DNA of 64,000 bases from Aequorivita soesokkakensis (lineage in GTDB: Bacteria; Bacteroidota; Bacteroidia; Flavobacteriales; Flavobacteriaceae): contig NZ_LXIE01000023.1 of NCBI RefSeq assembly GCF_001641085.1, positions 186,001 to 250,000 of the forward strand, written 5' to 3'. A program made the position numbers and the translations under genes. Below the pieces are notes generated by a model that was given only the letters and a program-made list of their open reading frames with translations, was not told the DNA's origin and did no database searches. How positions within the stretch are numbered: position 1 is the first letter of the stretch; the number at the start of each line of letters is the position of its first letter. This document shows, in pieces, positions 27,781 to 37,459 of this stretch.

Positions 27781-28482
27781 ATGATAAAAAAGACAGTTGC
27801 AAACGTTCGCGAGGCCTGTGAAGGCATTAAAGACGGGATGACTTTTATGCTCGGGGGCTTTGGGCTTTGTGGCATTCCCGAAAATATTATTTCGGAATTG
27901 GTTAATAGAAATATCCAAAATGTTACTTGTATTTCAAACAATGCGGGTGTTGATGATTTCGGCCTTGGACTTTTATTGAAAAAGCACCAAATAAAAAAAA
28001 TGATTTCTTCCTATGTAGGCGAAAATGCAGAGTTTGAGCGGCAGATGTTAAGCGGTGAAATGGAGGTTGAACTAGTGCCACAGGGAACTTTAGCACAACG
28101 CTGTGAAGCCGCTCGAAGCGGAATCCCTGCATTTTATACTCCCGCGGGCTATGGAACAGAAGTGGCCGAAGGCAAGGAAACTAGAGAATTCCACGGAAAA
28201 ATGTACGTTATGGAAAAAGCTTTTGAAGCAGATTTTTCCTTCGTAAAAGCTTGGAAAGGTGACGAAGCCGGAAACCTCATCTTTAAGGGAACCGCTAGAA
28301 ATTTTAACCCAGCCATGTGTGGCGCAGGAAAAATTACCGTTGCGGAAGTAGAAGAATTAGTTCCAGCTGGCGAATTAGACCCAAATCAAATCCATATTCC
28401 AGGAATTTTTATCCAAAGAATATTTCAAGGGGAAAAGTATGAAAAGCGTATTGAGCAATTAACTGTAAGAAAAAGAAACTAA
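27781..28482 (+). CDS. scoA: 3-oxoacid CoA-transferase, subunit A
   Basis: A 233-residue alpha subunit of a family I CoA-transferase. It shows [12 protein letters not shown] (oxyanion/CoA region, residues 25-36), [11 protein letters not shown], and a conserved [17 protein letters not shown]. With the next gene it should move CoA between succinyl-CoA (or acetyl-CoA) and acetoacetate or another 3-oxoacid, in ketone-body or branched acid use. Stop TAA and the subunit B ATG share one base (28482), so the two subunits are translationally coupled in equal amounts. Confidence 0.93.
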   Translation: MIKKTVANVREACEGIKDGMTFMLGGFGLCGIPENIISELVNRNIQNVTCISNNAGVDDFGLGLLLKKHQIKKMISSYVGENAEFERQMLSGEMEVELVPQGTLAQRCEAARSGIPAFYTPAGYGTEVAEGKETREFHGKMYVMEKAFEADFSFVKAWKGDEAGNLIFKGTARNFNPAMCGAGKITVAEVEELVPAGELDPNQIHIPGIFIQRIFQGEKYEKRIEQLTVRKRN

Positions 28483-29138
28483 TGGCACTTTCAAAAGAAC
28501 AAATAGCACAGCGAATTGCAAAAGAAGTAAAAGACGGCTACTACGTTAATTTGGGAATTGGAATTCCAACCTTGGTAGCCAACTTTGTACGTAACGATAT
28601 AAGCGTAGAATTTCAAAGTGAAAACGGAATTCTAGGAATGGGTCCATTTCCTTTTGAAGGCGAAGAAGACCCAGATTTGATTAATGCAGGAAAACAAACT
28701 ATAACAGCCCTACCTGGTGCATCTTTTTTTGACTCGGCCATGAGTTTCGGGATGATTCGTGGGCAGCATGTAGATTTAACGATACTTGGGGCAATGGAAG
28801 TTTCCCAAAACGGAGACATTGCCAATTGGAAAATTCCCGGGAAAATGGTGAAAGGAATGGGTGGCGCCATGGATTTGGTTGCTTCCGCAGAAAATATTAT
28901 CGTCGCGATGATGCACACTAACCGTGAAGGCGAGTCTAAATTATTGAAAGAATGCAGTTTGCCACTTACGGGCGTTAAATGTGTTAAGAAAATAGTTTCA
29001 AATCTTGCCGTTTTGGAAATCGTGGATGGGAAATTTCACCTTCTTGAACGTGCACCGGGGGTTTCGGTGCAAGAAATTATAAAAGCTACGGAAGGTGATT
29101 TAATAGTAAATGGAACCATAAAAGAGATGGAATTTTAA
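28482..29138 (+). CDS. scoB: 3-oxoacid CoA-transferase, subunit B
   Basis: A 218-residue beta subunit. The catalytic glutamate that forms the gamma-glutamyl-CoA thioester is in QSENGILGMGP (Glu at about residue 48), the family SENG motif. GKMVKGMGGAMDLV and the C-terminal domain are normal. The gene directly follows scoA and is closed by a terminator at 29163. The exact acid acceptor is not readable from sequence. Confidence 0.93.
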   Translation: MALSKEQIAQRIAKEVKDGYYVNLGIGIPTLVANFVRNDISVEFQSENGILGMGPFPFEGEEDPDLINAGKQTITALPGASFFDSAMSFGMIRGQHVDLTILGAMEVSQNGDIANWKIPGKMVKGMGGAMDLVASAENIIVAMMHTNREGESKLLKECSLPLTGVKCVKKIVSNLAVLEIVDGKFHLLERAPGVSVQEIIKATEGDLIVNGTIKEMEF

Positions 29139-29162
29139 GAATAATATCAATCTCAAAAGTTT

Positions 29163-29190
29163 TAAAAACCATGATTTTCATGGTTTTTTT
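29163..29190 (+). terminator. Intrinsic terminator after scoB
   Basis: AAAAACCATGA and TCATGGTTTTTTT (29163-29190) form a hairpin with a long T tail, 24 nt after the scoB stop. Confidence 0.8.
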
Positions 29191-29323
29191 ATGTTAAAAA
29201 AAGGTCTAAAAGCAATCAAATGTTAAAATTTAATGCATTTCATCGAATTTATATGCTTTTTATCGTTTTGTTTGAAAATTGTTTTCATCTTAGCAGACCC
29301 AAATCTTACCAACTTAACCTCAT

Positions 29324-29413
29324 ATGGAAAAAGTAATTAGATCTTTTAAAAGCACCAGAGAATTGTTAGTAAACGTGCTTTTCATTTTTAAGAAAGTGTT
29401 TTTATTGGTCTAA
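29324..29413 (+). CDS. Possible 29-residue peptide (small ORF between terminators)
   Basis: ATG at 29324 opens 29 codons ending in TAA at 29411-29413. The peptide begins MEKVIRSFKSTRELL and ends in a hydrophobic, Lys/Phe/Leu/Val-rich half, so it could be a membrane-inserting amphipathic peptide. The ORF lies alone in a 383-nt gap, with a terminator on each side (29163-29190 and 29469-29500) and AT-rich sequence between, which implies its own transcript. I see no Shine-Dalgarno sequence (common in this phylum) and no perfect promoter, so this may instead be a small RNA. Confidence 0.35.
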   Translation: MEKVIRSFKSTRELLVNVLFIFKKVFLLV

Positions 29414-29468
29414 TCTTTTTTTATGGTTGTTTATGCCCCAAATCTGTTGTGAAGCAGATAAAAAAAAT

Positions 29469-29500
29469 CCCGTTCTTAGTGAGGTTAGAACGGGTTTTTT
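29469..29500. terminator. Bidirectional terminator between small ORF and ABC gene
   Basis: CCCGTTCT (29469-29476) pairs with AGAACGGG (29487-29494) around a 10-nt loop, with six T after and seven A before. It ends the 29.2-29.5 kb transcript on the plus strand and the ABC ATPase gene on the minus strand. Confidence 0.85.
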
Positions 29501-29521
29501 ATTGCTTATTCTTAAGTGTTT

Positions 29522-31210
29522 CTAAATTCCTTTCGGAATTGCCTCAATTAGTTTTTTTGAATACTCCGTTTGTGGATTTGCATAGATTTCATCCGCATCG
29601 CCCAATTCCTCAATTTTTCCTTTGTTCATTACCAAAAGCTGATCAGACATATATTTAACCACCGCCAAATCGTGTGATATAAATATATAGGTAAACCCGA
29701 AATCATTCTTCAGTTCATTCAGCAAGTTCAAAACCTGCGCCTGCACAGAAATATCCAAAGCTGAAACAGATTCATCACAAATAACCAATTTTGGCTCCAC
29801 GGCAATGGTTCGCGCTATTCCCACCCGTTGGCGTTGCCCGCCAGAAAGTTCGTGTGGATAGCGATAGAAATAACTTTCATCCAATCCAACTCTTTCAAGC
29901 AAGGACAGAACTCGTTCTTTTCTTTCTTTTTTATTTTTTCCCAAATCGTGCACTTCCATAGGCTCCATCAATGCCTGGCCAATCATTAAACGCGGATTTA
30001 AAGAAGAATAGGGATCTTGAAAAATAATCTGTATTTCTTTCCGAAGATTTCTGATTTCACTCTTTGAAAGTTTTGTAAGTTCCTTTCCTCGGTATTTTAT
30101 GCTTCCGGAAGTTGCCTTTTCAAGTTGCAGAATTGTTTTTCCTAAAGTAGATTTTCCGCAACCGGATTCGCCCACAAGTCCTAAAGTTTCTCCTTCAAAA
30201 ACTGAAAAACTAACGTTGTCAACCGCTTTTACAATTTCTTTTTTCTCAAATATGCCAACATTGCTGAAATACTGTTTTTCTAAATTGGTGATTTCCAAAA
30301 TTGGGTTTTGGGTATAAATTTGTTTATGTTTTTTTGCGCGCTCGGCCGCTTTCACTTCCCGTGCCACAAAACTTTTATCGGCAATGGAAGCAATGGTGGG
30401 CAATTTGGCCAAGCGAACTTTCAATGATGGTCGCGACTCTAAAAGTGCTTTTGTGTATTCTGCCTGTGGATTTTTGAAAATTTCTTCAGTGGTTGCGTTT
30501 TCTACAATGGCACCTTTATACATCACCACGACTCTATCGGCAATTTCTGAAACCAAGTTCAAATCGTGCGATATAAAAACCATCGCCATCTTCGTTTCTT
30601 TTTGGATTGATTTTAAAAGCGAAATAATTTCTTTTTGAACCGTTACATCTAGTGCAGTTGTAGGTTCATCGGCAATGAGCAGTTTTGGTTTGCATGCAAT
30701 GGCCATTGCAATCATAACTCGCTGCATCTGTCCACCGCTTATTTGGTGTGGATAGCTATTAAAAATTTCATTGGGCCGCGGCAATTTTACTTTTTCGAAT
30801 AATGAGATGGTTTCTTTTTTCGCTTCGGAAGGATTCATCTTTAAGTGAAGTCGCAGTATTTCGGAAACTTGAAAACCACATTTTAACGAAGGGTTCAGCG
30901 CGCTCATCGGTTCTTGAAAAATCATGGCTATTTCACTACCGCGGATTTTTCGGAATTCCTTTTCATCAATTTTCAGCAGATTTTTTTTTTCAAAAAGAAT
31001 ATTCCCCGATAACGTTGTTTGCTTTTTCGGCAACAGGCCCATAATGGAAAGTGAGGTAACCGATTTGCCCGAACCGGATTCTCCAACAATGCCCAAAATT
31101 TCATTTTCAAAAACATCAAAAGAAATGCCGCGCAAAACTTCTGTGCTTTTGCCTTTATGGCCAAAAGAAATTGAAAGGTTGGTTGCTGAAAGTAGGCTTT
31201 TGCTATTCAT
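29522..31210 (-). CDS. Two-domain ABC ATPase of oligopeptide/nickel type (DppD-DppF fused)
   Basis: A 562-residue protein with two complete ABC ATPase halves. The first half (about 1-265) has Walker [10 protein letters not shown], signature ISGGQMQRV and Walker [13 protein letters not shown]. The second (about 300-560) has [18 protein letters not shown] and [12 protein letters not shown]. Each half ends in the oligopeptide-type C-terminal segment (HDL loop plus ENATTEEIF...[11 protein letters not shown]). No permease or binding protein is present nearby, so its membrane partners are elsewhere. Peptide or similar small-molecule import is the usual role. Confidence 0.9.
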   Translation of the reverse strand: MNSKSLLSATNLSISFGHKGKSTEVLRGISFDVFENEILGIVGESGSGKSVTSLSIMGLLPKKQTTLSGNILFEKKNLLKIDEKEFRKIRGSEIAMIFQEPMSALNPSLKCGFQVSEILRLHLKMNPSEAKKETISLFEKVKLPRPNEIFNSYPHQISGGQMQRVMIAMAIACKPKLLIADEPTTALDVTVQKEIISLLKSIQKETKMAMVFISHDLNLVSEIADRVVVMYKGAIVENATTEEIFKNPQAEYTKALLESRPSLKVRLAKLPTIASIADKSFVAREVKAAERAKKHKQIYTQNPILEITNLEKQYFSNVGIFEKKEIVKAVDNVSFSVFEGETLGLVGESGCGKSTLGKTILQLEKATSGSIKYRGKELTKLSKSEIRNLRKEIQIIFQDPYSSLNPRLMIGQALMEPMEVHDLGKNKKERKERVLSLLERVGLDESYFYRYPHELSGGQRQRVGIARTIAVEPKLVICDESVSALDISVQAQVLNLLNELKNDFGFTYIFISHDLAVVKYMSDQLLVMNKGKIEELGDADEIYANPQTEYSKKLIEAIPKGI

Positions 31211-31351
31211 ATATTCAAAGATATAACAAACAAGAGAATAATATTTTAACTGCAGTTCATCGAAAAGAATTTCGTTTAATCGAATTTTTTCGTTCTTTTA
31301 AGTGTTTTTAAAAACATAACAAACTATTTATTCACTAAATCTTACATTATT

Positions 31352-34300
31352 ATGAAAAAAATTAACAAGTTCGTTTTTCTGTTTTCGTTAATAATCTTTG
31401 TGTTTTCTGCGGACGTTTCCGCCCAAAACAAAAACGATGAAAAGAGAAACGTTAAGCAACCCCCAAGTCTGAAGGTTTTTGATGCTTCGCAATCCTATTC
31501 CCTTCAAAATTCCTCCCAAATTTTTAAAGAAGTTTTAAATCCCTCCTCAGAAACTTCATTCACAACGCTAAAACAAGAACAAGACCCTTTAGGGTTTACA
31601 CACCAAAAAATGCAACAATACTATAAAGGTGTTAAGGTAGAATTTGGCACAGTAGTATTGCACAGTAAAGAAGGCTCTGTAAAATCATTAAGCAGTGAAT
31701 TTTACAGAATTAATGAGTTTGACGTAACTCCAACAATCAGCAAATCGCAAGCATTCAATAAAGCCATAAATCATATAGGTGCTCAAAACTATATGTGGGA
31801 ATATCCAGATGCAGCAAAAGAAATGGACAATTACACAAAACCGGAAGGCGAACTTGTAATTTTGCCAGATTTTTCAAGTGCTGATAATATTAAAGAGATA
31901 AATGCCTATAAGCTGGCGTATAAGTTTGATATTTTTGCTACAAACCCAATAAGTCGCGGTTACCTATATATAGACGCAAAAAATGGACAACCTCTTTTTT
32001 ATGATGCAATCATAAAACACGCAACAGATATGGGATTCGTTGGAAAAGCAAAAGCAACCGTAGAAACCGAAACGGAATTTTGTGAGCGAATCGCAGTTGA
32101 AGAATTACCTGTTGTATTGGCAAGCGGAACTGCACAAACCAGATACAGCGGCACAAGAACAATTGAAACAGCACTAAGCGGCGGAAGCTATATTTTAAGT
32201 GATGCAGGCAGAAAGGTTTATACCCGTGACGCTTTACATCAAGCAGCAGCAAGTCCTTATCCTTATGTAAACAATTATCAACAATTTACAGACAACGATA
32301 ATAACTGGACGACGGCTGAGCACAGTGCAAATAAAGACAATGCAGCGCTTGATGCGCATTGGGGAGCTATGATGACTTATGATTATTGGCAACAAAAACA
32401 TGGTAGAAATAGTTATGATGGTAACGGCGCCCAAATAAGAAGTTATGTACATGTTGGCACTAATTATGACAACGCTTTCTGGAACGGTTCTGTAATGTCT
32501 TACGGTGATGGCTCTTGTGTTTCCGAAGGCTGTAATGGGTTTGATGCATTGACATCTATAGATGTTGCGGCTCACGAAATTGGACATGCCGTTACAACAT
32601 ATACAGCAAACTTGGCTTACCAAAGAGAATCAGGGGGTCTAAACGAAGGGTTTTCTGATATTTGGGGAGCTGCTATTGAGCATTTCGCAAAAGGAAACGG
32701 AAGCGACACAAATCCATCAGCTGCCGTTTGGTTGATTGGTGATGAAATTGATCGCCGTAGCGGGTCGGCCGCATTGCGCTCTATGAGCAATCCTACTTCA
32801 CAAGGTCAACCGGATACTTATGGTGGCCAATACTGGCAAAATCCAAATTGTGGAACTCCTACACAATACAATGATTACTGCGGTGTGCATACCAATTCCG
32901 GTGTTTTAAACCATTGGTTTTACCGTACAGTTGTAGGTGGATCCGGAACAAATGATATTGGAAATTCATTTAACATTTCTGGAATAGGAATGACAAAAGC
33001 TTCCAATATTGCATATAGAACTTTAAGTTTCTATTTATCTGCAAATTCTACATATGCAAATGCTAGAACTGGAGCTATTCAAGCAGCCATTGATTTATAC
33101 GGCGCTGGCAGTGCCGAGGAAGAAGCTGTAACCAACGCTTGGTATGCTGTTGGGGTAGGTAGTGCTTATGATGGCGGTGGAGATCCACCTCCAGGAGATT
33201 GCCAAACTGGGGATATTTACCTGTCAATTACTTTTGACAATTACCCAGAAGAAACTGGCTGGACATTGAAAAACTCTTCAGGCACAACCATAGATTCTGC
33301 AAGTTATACTTCTGCAAACCCAGATGGATCAACAGTTACCAGAACTTTTTCAAGTTTAGCTGTTGGGGATTATACATTCACAATTACTGATGCTTATGGT
33401 GACGGTATTTGCTGTTCTTATGGAAATGGTTCTTATACTTTATCCAGTGATGCTGGAGTTATTTTCAGTGGAGGTAGTTTCGGAAGTTCTGAAACAACCG
33501 CTTTCTGTATTGAAGCAGGAACTGGAGGAGATACACAAGCTCCTTCAACCCCAACCAATTTGGTTGCTTCAAACGTAACGCAAACCACCGCAACACTTTC
33601 ATGGAATGCTTCCACTGATAATGTTGGCGTAACCGGTTATGATGTTTTCCAAGGAAGTACAAATATTGGCACTGTTACGGGAACTTCGGCAAATATTACA
33701 GGTTTAGTTGCTTCTACAGCATATTCCTTTAAAGTTAGGGCTCATGATGCAGCCGGAAACAATTCTGGTTTTAGCAATACGGTGAATTTCACTACTCAGT
33801 CTAATTCTATTACTTATTGTGCTTCAAAAGGGAACAATTCAAGCTATGAATGGATTGATCTTGTGAAATTAAATAACCTCAATAAATCTTCAGGAAATGA
33901 TGGTGGTTATAAAGATAATACAAGCTTGAGCGCAAATGTGGGCTACGGTTCAAACACTATACAGTATAGTGCCGGTTTTTCAAGCGGTAGCTATCGTGAA
34001 TATTGGAGAGTCTGGATAGATTTTAATCACAATGGAACTTTTGATTCCAATGAATTGATGGTTAATAGAAATTCAACAAGCAGCGGAACGTTGAGTTCAT
34101 CGTTCACCGTACCTACTTCAGCATTGTCAGGACCAACAAGAATGAGAGTTTCTATGAAATATAGCAGTTCACAATCAGCTTGTGAAACTTTTAGCTATGG
34201 TGAAGTTGAAGACTATACAGTTAATATAGGCACTAATCCTGTTCAAGGTATTGACGGCGGAAATAATTCTTTAAGCAATGCTGAAATGACATTGTATCCA

Positions 34301-34501
34301 AACCCAGCAAAACACACATTGAATATTTCGCTAATTGATGCTGCCGGCAAAGATTACGTGATCTACAATACCGTTGGCCAAGTTGTGGGCAAAGGAGCAT
34401 ATACTGAAAACGTTGATGTTTCTTCTTTACAAAGTGGTATTTACATCATCGAAGTAAATACTGAAAACAACAAACTAATGAAACGTTTTGTAAAAGAATA
34501 G
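31352..34501 (+). CDS. Secreted thermolysin-family (M4) metalloprotease with FN3, GEVED and T9SS domains
   Basis: A 1049-residue zinc protease. A signal peptide (about 1-25) is followed by the FTP/PepSY-type propeptide (to about 240) and the M4 catalytic domain (about 255-605), with zinc ligands HEIGH (408-412) and Glu432 in GGLNEGFSD. A PPC-like region, an FN3 module (about 730-815), a GEVED-type domain (about 830-960, ending YGEVEDYTVNI) and a type A T9SS sorting domain (about 975-1049, LYPNPAKH ... GIYIIEVN ... KRFVKE) follow. It should be exported through the T9SS to digest extracellular protein. A strong terminator follows. Confidence 0.94.
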   Translation: MKKINKFVFLFSLIIFVFSADVSAQNKNDEKRNVKQPPSLKVFDASQSYSLQNSSQIFKEVLNPSSETSFTTLKQEQDPLGFTHQKMQQYYKGVKVEFGTVVLHSKEGSVKSLSSEFYRINEFDVTPTISKSQAFNKAINHIGAQNYMWEYPDAAKEMDNYTKPEGELVILPDFSSADNIKEINAYKLAYKFDIFATNPISRGYLYIDAKNGQPLFYDAIIKHATDMGFVGKAKATVETETEFCERIAVEELPVVLASGTAQTRYSGTRTIETALSGGSYILSDAGRKVYTRDALHQAAASPYPYVNNYQQFTDNDNNWTTAEHSANKDNAALDAHWGAMMTYDYWQQKHGRNSYDGNGAQIRSYVHVGTNYDNAFWNGSVMSYGDGSCVSEGCNGFDALTSIDVAAHEIGHAVTTYTANLAYQRESGGLNEGFSDIWGAAIEHFAKGNGSDTNPSAAVWLIGDEIDRRSGSAALRSMSNPTSQGQPDTYGGQYWQNPNCGTPTQYNDYCGVHTNSGVLNHWFYRTVVGGSGTNDIGNSFNISGIGMTKASNIAYRTLSFYLSANSTYANARTGAIQAAIDLYGAGSAEEEAVTNAWYAVGVGSAYDGGGDPPPGDCQTGDIYLSITFDNYPEETGWTLKNSSGTTIDSASYTSANPDGSTVTRTFSSLAVGDYTFTITDAYGDGICCSYGNGSYTLSSDAGVIFSGGSFGSSETTAFCIEAGTGGDTQAPSTPTNLVASNVTQTTATLSWNASTDNVGVTGYDVFQGSTNIGTVTGTSANITGLVASTAYSFKVRAHDAAGNNSGFSNTVNFTTQSNSITYCASKGNNSSYEWIDLVKLNNLNKSSGNDGGYKDNTSLSANVGYGSNTIQYSAGFSSGSYREYWRVWIDFNHNGTFDSNELMVNRNSTSSGTLSSSFTVPTSALSGPTRMRVSMKYSSSQSACETFSYGEVEDYTVNIGTNPVQGIDGGNNSLSNAEMTLYPNPAKHTLNISLIDAAGKDYVIYNTVGQVVGKGAYTENVDVSSLQSGIYIIEVNTENNKLMKRFVKE

Positions 34502-34523
34502 TTATTTAATATTGAAAATTGGA

Positions 34524-34560
34524 GAGGCCCATTTCGTTTTGAAATGGGCCTCTTCTTTTT
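34524..34560 (+). terminator. Strong intrinsic terminator after M4 protease gene
   Basis: GAGGCCCATTTC (34524-34535) and GAAATGGGCCTC (34541-34552) form a perfect 12-bp stem with a 5-nt loop, followed by T-rich sequence. It lies between convergent genes. Confidence 0.88.
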
Positions 34561-34576
34561 AAATATTTTGAAAATT

Positions 34577-34984
34577 TTATAAGGGATCCCCCACTTTAAT
34601 ATCACATCTATGCCCAGGCTGCCCGTGCGGTGGATTTACACCACCACCTGAAATTGTGGGAGGAACCGAATTGGTTTTGTTTAAACCAGGTGTAGTAGCA
34701 CTTCCTGGACCATTCAATGGAGCGCCAACAGGAATAGCACAATCATGACCGGGTTGTCCGTGTGGTGGATTTACAGCTACATCACCAGTAGCGGAATTGT
34801 TTATTGTTTGGGATGAAGTAGGCGCTACATTTTGCAAAGCTTGTTTTTTCTGTTCCAGGGTTGCTTCTTGAACTGTATTAGGTGTTTCCACTTCAGTTTC
34901 TTTATCCTTACAGGAAATAAAAAGTGGAGCCGAAGCAAGTAAAACTATTAAAAATGATTTTGGATTGAATCTTGGAATTATCAT
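34577..34984 (-). CDS. Small lipoprotein with two NPPHGQPGH repeats
   Basis: A 135-residue lipoprotein (hydrophobic core LIVLLASAPLFISC, lipobox Cys at about residue 25). The mature part has a Glu/Gln/Thr-rich spacer and two copies of a 20-residue unit containing VNPPHGQPGH followed by DCAI or RCDI and then VGAPL or VGDPL (about residues 71-90 and 116-135). The second copy forms the very C-terminus. His-Gly-Gln-Pro-Gly-His-x-Cys with an invariant Cys suggests a metal or haem ligand or a small structural motif. I do not know a named family. It lies convergent to the M4 protease gene. Confidence 0.75.
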   Translation of the reverse strand: MIIPRFNPKSFLIVLLASAPLFISCKDKETEVETPNTVQEATLEQKKQALQNVAPTSSQTINNSATGDVAVNPPHGQPGHDCAIPVGAPLNGPGSATTPGLNKTNSVPPTISGGGVNPPHGQPGHRCDIKVGDPL

Positions 34985-35066
34985 AGATGTGCTATTTTAT
35001 TATGATTGATAAATCTACTAAAAATAAAATAGAAATCCACATTTAGAGATTTCTTCCAGAAAAATG

Positions 35067-35780
35067 CTACACAGAAAGTATTTCGTCTTCGTTTAAAATT
35101 TCCTCATTCCGAAGTCGCAAGAAAATCTGGGCGACTGTAACTGTGTCTTTTTCACAATAAATAATGATTCTGTCAATATCTTTTTCTTCGTAAAAAACTT
35201 GTCTCACTTGGCTGCCATCAATATCATCCTTCGGCGAAGGAATGCCCAAGACATGAGCCATCAACTTGAGGGAGGTAAAGGTTTTATAATCGCCAAACTT
35301 CCACAGCTCCAGTGTGTCCAAATGCGGAACTTCCCAAGGTTTTTTTCCGAAGAGGTCAAGTTTGAAAGGAATGTCAATTCCATTAATAATCATCCTTCGG
35401 GCGATGTATGGAAAGTCGAATTCCTTCCCGTTATGTGCGCAAAGCACATGATGAGGTTTATTGAAATGTGTTTCCAAAAGTGTTTTAAAATCCTTCAGAA
35501 TTTTCACCTCAGCACCATGAAAACTTGTTACGCGAAAATTCCGAATATCGCCTTTCAATACAAAATAGCCTACGGAGATACAGACAATTTTTCCAAACTC
35601 TGCCCAAATTCCAGCACGTTCATAAAAGTCTTCTGCTGAAACTTCATCCTTTCTTTGGTATTGGCTTTTCAGTTCCCAAAGCGTTTTTGAAGTATCGTCC
35701 AATTCGTCAAAATTTTCGTGCTGCGGAACGGTCTCAATATCCAAAAACAGGATATGTTCCAAGTTTATTCGCTTAATCAT
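35067..35780 (-). CDS. Predicted 3'-5' exonuclease, PolB-exonuclease-like (DnaQ fold)
   Basis: A 237-residue protein with the DEDD exonuclease motifs: ExoI FLDIETVP (Asp14, Glu16), ExoII CAHNGKEFDFPYIARRM (Asp in the middle) and ExoIII YCEKDTVTVAQ (Tyr and Asp, making it the DEDDy type). It matches the stand-alone 'PolB-like 3'-5' exonuclease' family (DNA_polB_exo2) and lacks a polymerase domain. A DNA repair or RNA-processing role is likely but substrate is unknown. The stop is 87 nt from the neighbouring lipoprotein start. Confidence 0.87.
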   Translation of the reverse strand: MIKRINLEHILFLDIETVPQHENFDELDDTSKTLWELKSQYQRKDEVSAEDFYERAGIWAEFGKIVCISVGYFVLKGDIRNFRVTSFHGAEVKILKDFKTLLETHFNKPHHVLCAHNGKEFDFPYIARRMIINGIDIPFKLDLFGKKPWEVPHLDTLELWKFGDYKTFTSLKLMAHVLGIPSPKDDIDGSQVRQVFYEEKDIDRIIIYCEKDTVTVAQIFLRLRNEEILNEDEILSV

Positions 35781-35824
35781 ATTTTGAAATTTTCAATCGG
35801 GGAGAGAATTAAAGCTACAAAAAA

Positions 35825-36982
35825 TTATTGGTTTTGTTCCAGCATTTTATAAACTTCATCCACATAAACATAAAAATCACTACTAAAAGGTAAATCTGTT
35901 TTATTGCCACGCTGATGGCCCAACCGAACAATAATCAAATCATCCTCTGGAACAACAATAACATACTGACCCAAAATACCACGCATTGCAAAAATTTTCT
36001 TTCCCATAAAATCACTCAACCAAAAGCCGTAACCGTATTCTGCACTTTCAGCAAATCGCGGTTTGATGGATTTTGCCACAAAAGCCGAATCCAAAATTTG
36101 TTGTCCGTTCCATTTGCCGTAATCTTTATAAAGTTTTCCGAAACGTGCAAAATCCCGTGCATTACTTCCCAAACAGCAATATGCTTTCACCAATCTGTTT
36201 TCATCATCATCAATTTGCCAAATTGCTGGTTGCTCAAAACCCATGGGCTGCCAAAAGCTATCTTGCAGATAACCACTTAAATTGATACTTGCCCTTTGAA
36301 TGGATTTTTGAATCACCATCGCTAAAAGTTCGGTGTTCCCGCTTAAATATTTGTAGCGCACCCCAGGCGTATCAACCACTTTAAGTTTCAAAATAGTTTC
36401 CGCCAAATCAGAATCATAATAAGCTCTCGCCGTCATTCCAAATGGATTGGAATAGGATTCGTCCCAATCCAAGCCCGAAGCCATCGAGGAAAGATCGCCA
36501 ACCGTCATTCCAGTTCCTGCATATTGTGGATAGAAATCACCAACGGGTTGTTCCAAGCTTTTTATGAAACCATCGTCGATGGCTTTTCCAAGTAAGGCTG
36601 AGGTAATACTTTTCGCCATGGAAAAGGAATTGGTTTGAGAGTTTTTCGAAAAACCATCAAAATATTTTTCATACCAAATGCTGTCGTTTTTTATAATCAA
36701 AAAAGAAACTGTCCCCAAGGTATCGTTCATTTCTGAAAGTGCTTTGGTGGCTTCAACCGTATTGTAATCTTTATGGATTGGCCAAGGCTGCGGATTGATG
36801 CTTGCAGGAATTTCTTCAACTTCAAAAAATTTAAAATCGTCAATATAGGCAGTGGTGTGCCCGTGAAGATAGACCACCCAAACGCCTTTTAAAATATAGC
36901 CGTAGCCCGTAACATAAAATCCAATTACCGAAACGATAAGTAGAATAAAAACCCATTTGAAGAATTTTTTGAGCCTTTTCAT
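35825..36982 (-). CDS. Serine hydrolase, class C beta-lactamase-like family
   Basis: A 385-residue protein with an N-terminal membrane anchor (about 9-28, KWVFILLIVSVIGFYVTGYG) and a beta-lactamase/DD-peptidase-like domain outside. The nucleophile motif SMAK (Ser121-Lys124) and the YxxGN loop (Tyr212-Asn216, KYLSGNTE) are visible. The third motif is less clear (RGILGQY near 330). This family includes esterases and peptidases, not only lactamases, so no antibiotic resistance can be claimed. It is joined to ogt with no gap (ATG 36982, ogt stop at 36983). Confidence 0.88.
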   Translation of the reverse strand: MKRLKKFFKWVFILLIVSVIGFYVTGYGYILKGVWVVYLHGHTTAYIDDFKFFEVEEIPASINPQPWPIHKDYNTVEATKALSEMNDTLGTVSFLIIKNDSIWYEKYFDGFSKNSQTNSFSMAKSITSALLGKAIDDGFIKSLEQPVGDFYPQYAGTGMTVGDLSSMASGLDWDESYSNPFGMTARAYYDSDLAETILKLKVVDTPGVRYKYLSGNTELLAMVIQKSIQRASINLSGYLQDSFWQPMGFEQPAIWQIDDDENRLVKAYCCLGSNARDFARFGKLYKDYGKWNGQQILDSAFVAKSIKPRFAESAEYGYGFWLSDFMGKKIFAMRGILGQYVIVVPEDDLIIVRLGHQRGNKTDLPFSSDFYVYVDEVYKMLEQNQ

Positions 36983-37459
36983 CTAAAATAAGGATTGCTG
37001 TGGTGACGGATTTTCAAATTCCAAAAGCCATTTTTTTCGATGCAATCCGCCAGCATAACCAGTGAGCGAACCATCACTACCAATAACCCGATGACAGGGA
37101 ATAATGATAGAAATTGGATTCTTTCCATTGGCCGAAGCTGCCGCACGGATTACTTTAGGGTCGCCTAAAGTGTTTGCCATTTGTTGGTAGCTGGTCGTTT
37201 TTCCAAAAGGGATTTCTTGTAATTCTTCCCAAACACGCTTCTGAAAATCGGTTCCTTCTGGGGAAAGTTTTAAGTTGAATTCCTTCCGATTTCCTTCAAA
37301 ATACTCTTGAAGTTGTAAAGCCGCATCTTTTAATTCTTTTGGTATTTTTTCAGAAACCACATCATTTTCTTCGTCTTTAAAAAGCACCGATGCCAATCCC
37401 TCTGCATCTCCTTTCAATTCTAAAATTCCCACGGGAGTGTTAATAAATGCGGTTTTCAT
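36983..37459 (-). CDS. ogt: Methylated-DNA-[protein]-cysteine S-methyltransferase
   Basis: A 158-residue DNA repair protein that transfers the methyl group from O6-methylguanine to its own cysteine (one turnover). The active-site PCHRVIG with the acceptor Cys is at about residue 121, preceded by the helix-turn-helix KTTSYQQMANTLG and the Arg/Asn finger (AAASANGKNP). The length matches Ogt-type proteins without an Ada domain. It overlaps the upstream CNNM gene by one base and runs directly into the serine hydrolase gene, forming a three-gene unit. Confidence 0.95.
   Translation of the reverse strand: MKTAFINTPVGILELKGDAEGLASVLFKDEENDVVSEKIPKELKDAALQLQEYFEGNRKEFNLKLSPEGTDFQKRVWEELQEIPFGKTTSYQQMANTLGDPKVIRAAASANGKNPISIIIPCHRVIGSDGSLTGYAGGLHRKKWLLEFENPSPQQSLF

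Noticed and set aside
35825-36982. Antibiotic-resistance beta-lactamase
   Set aside because: Only the general SxxK serine hydrolase motifs are present and the membrane-anchored architecture fits esterase/peptidase relatives.
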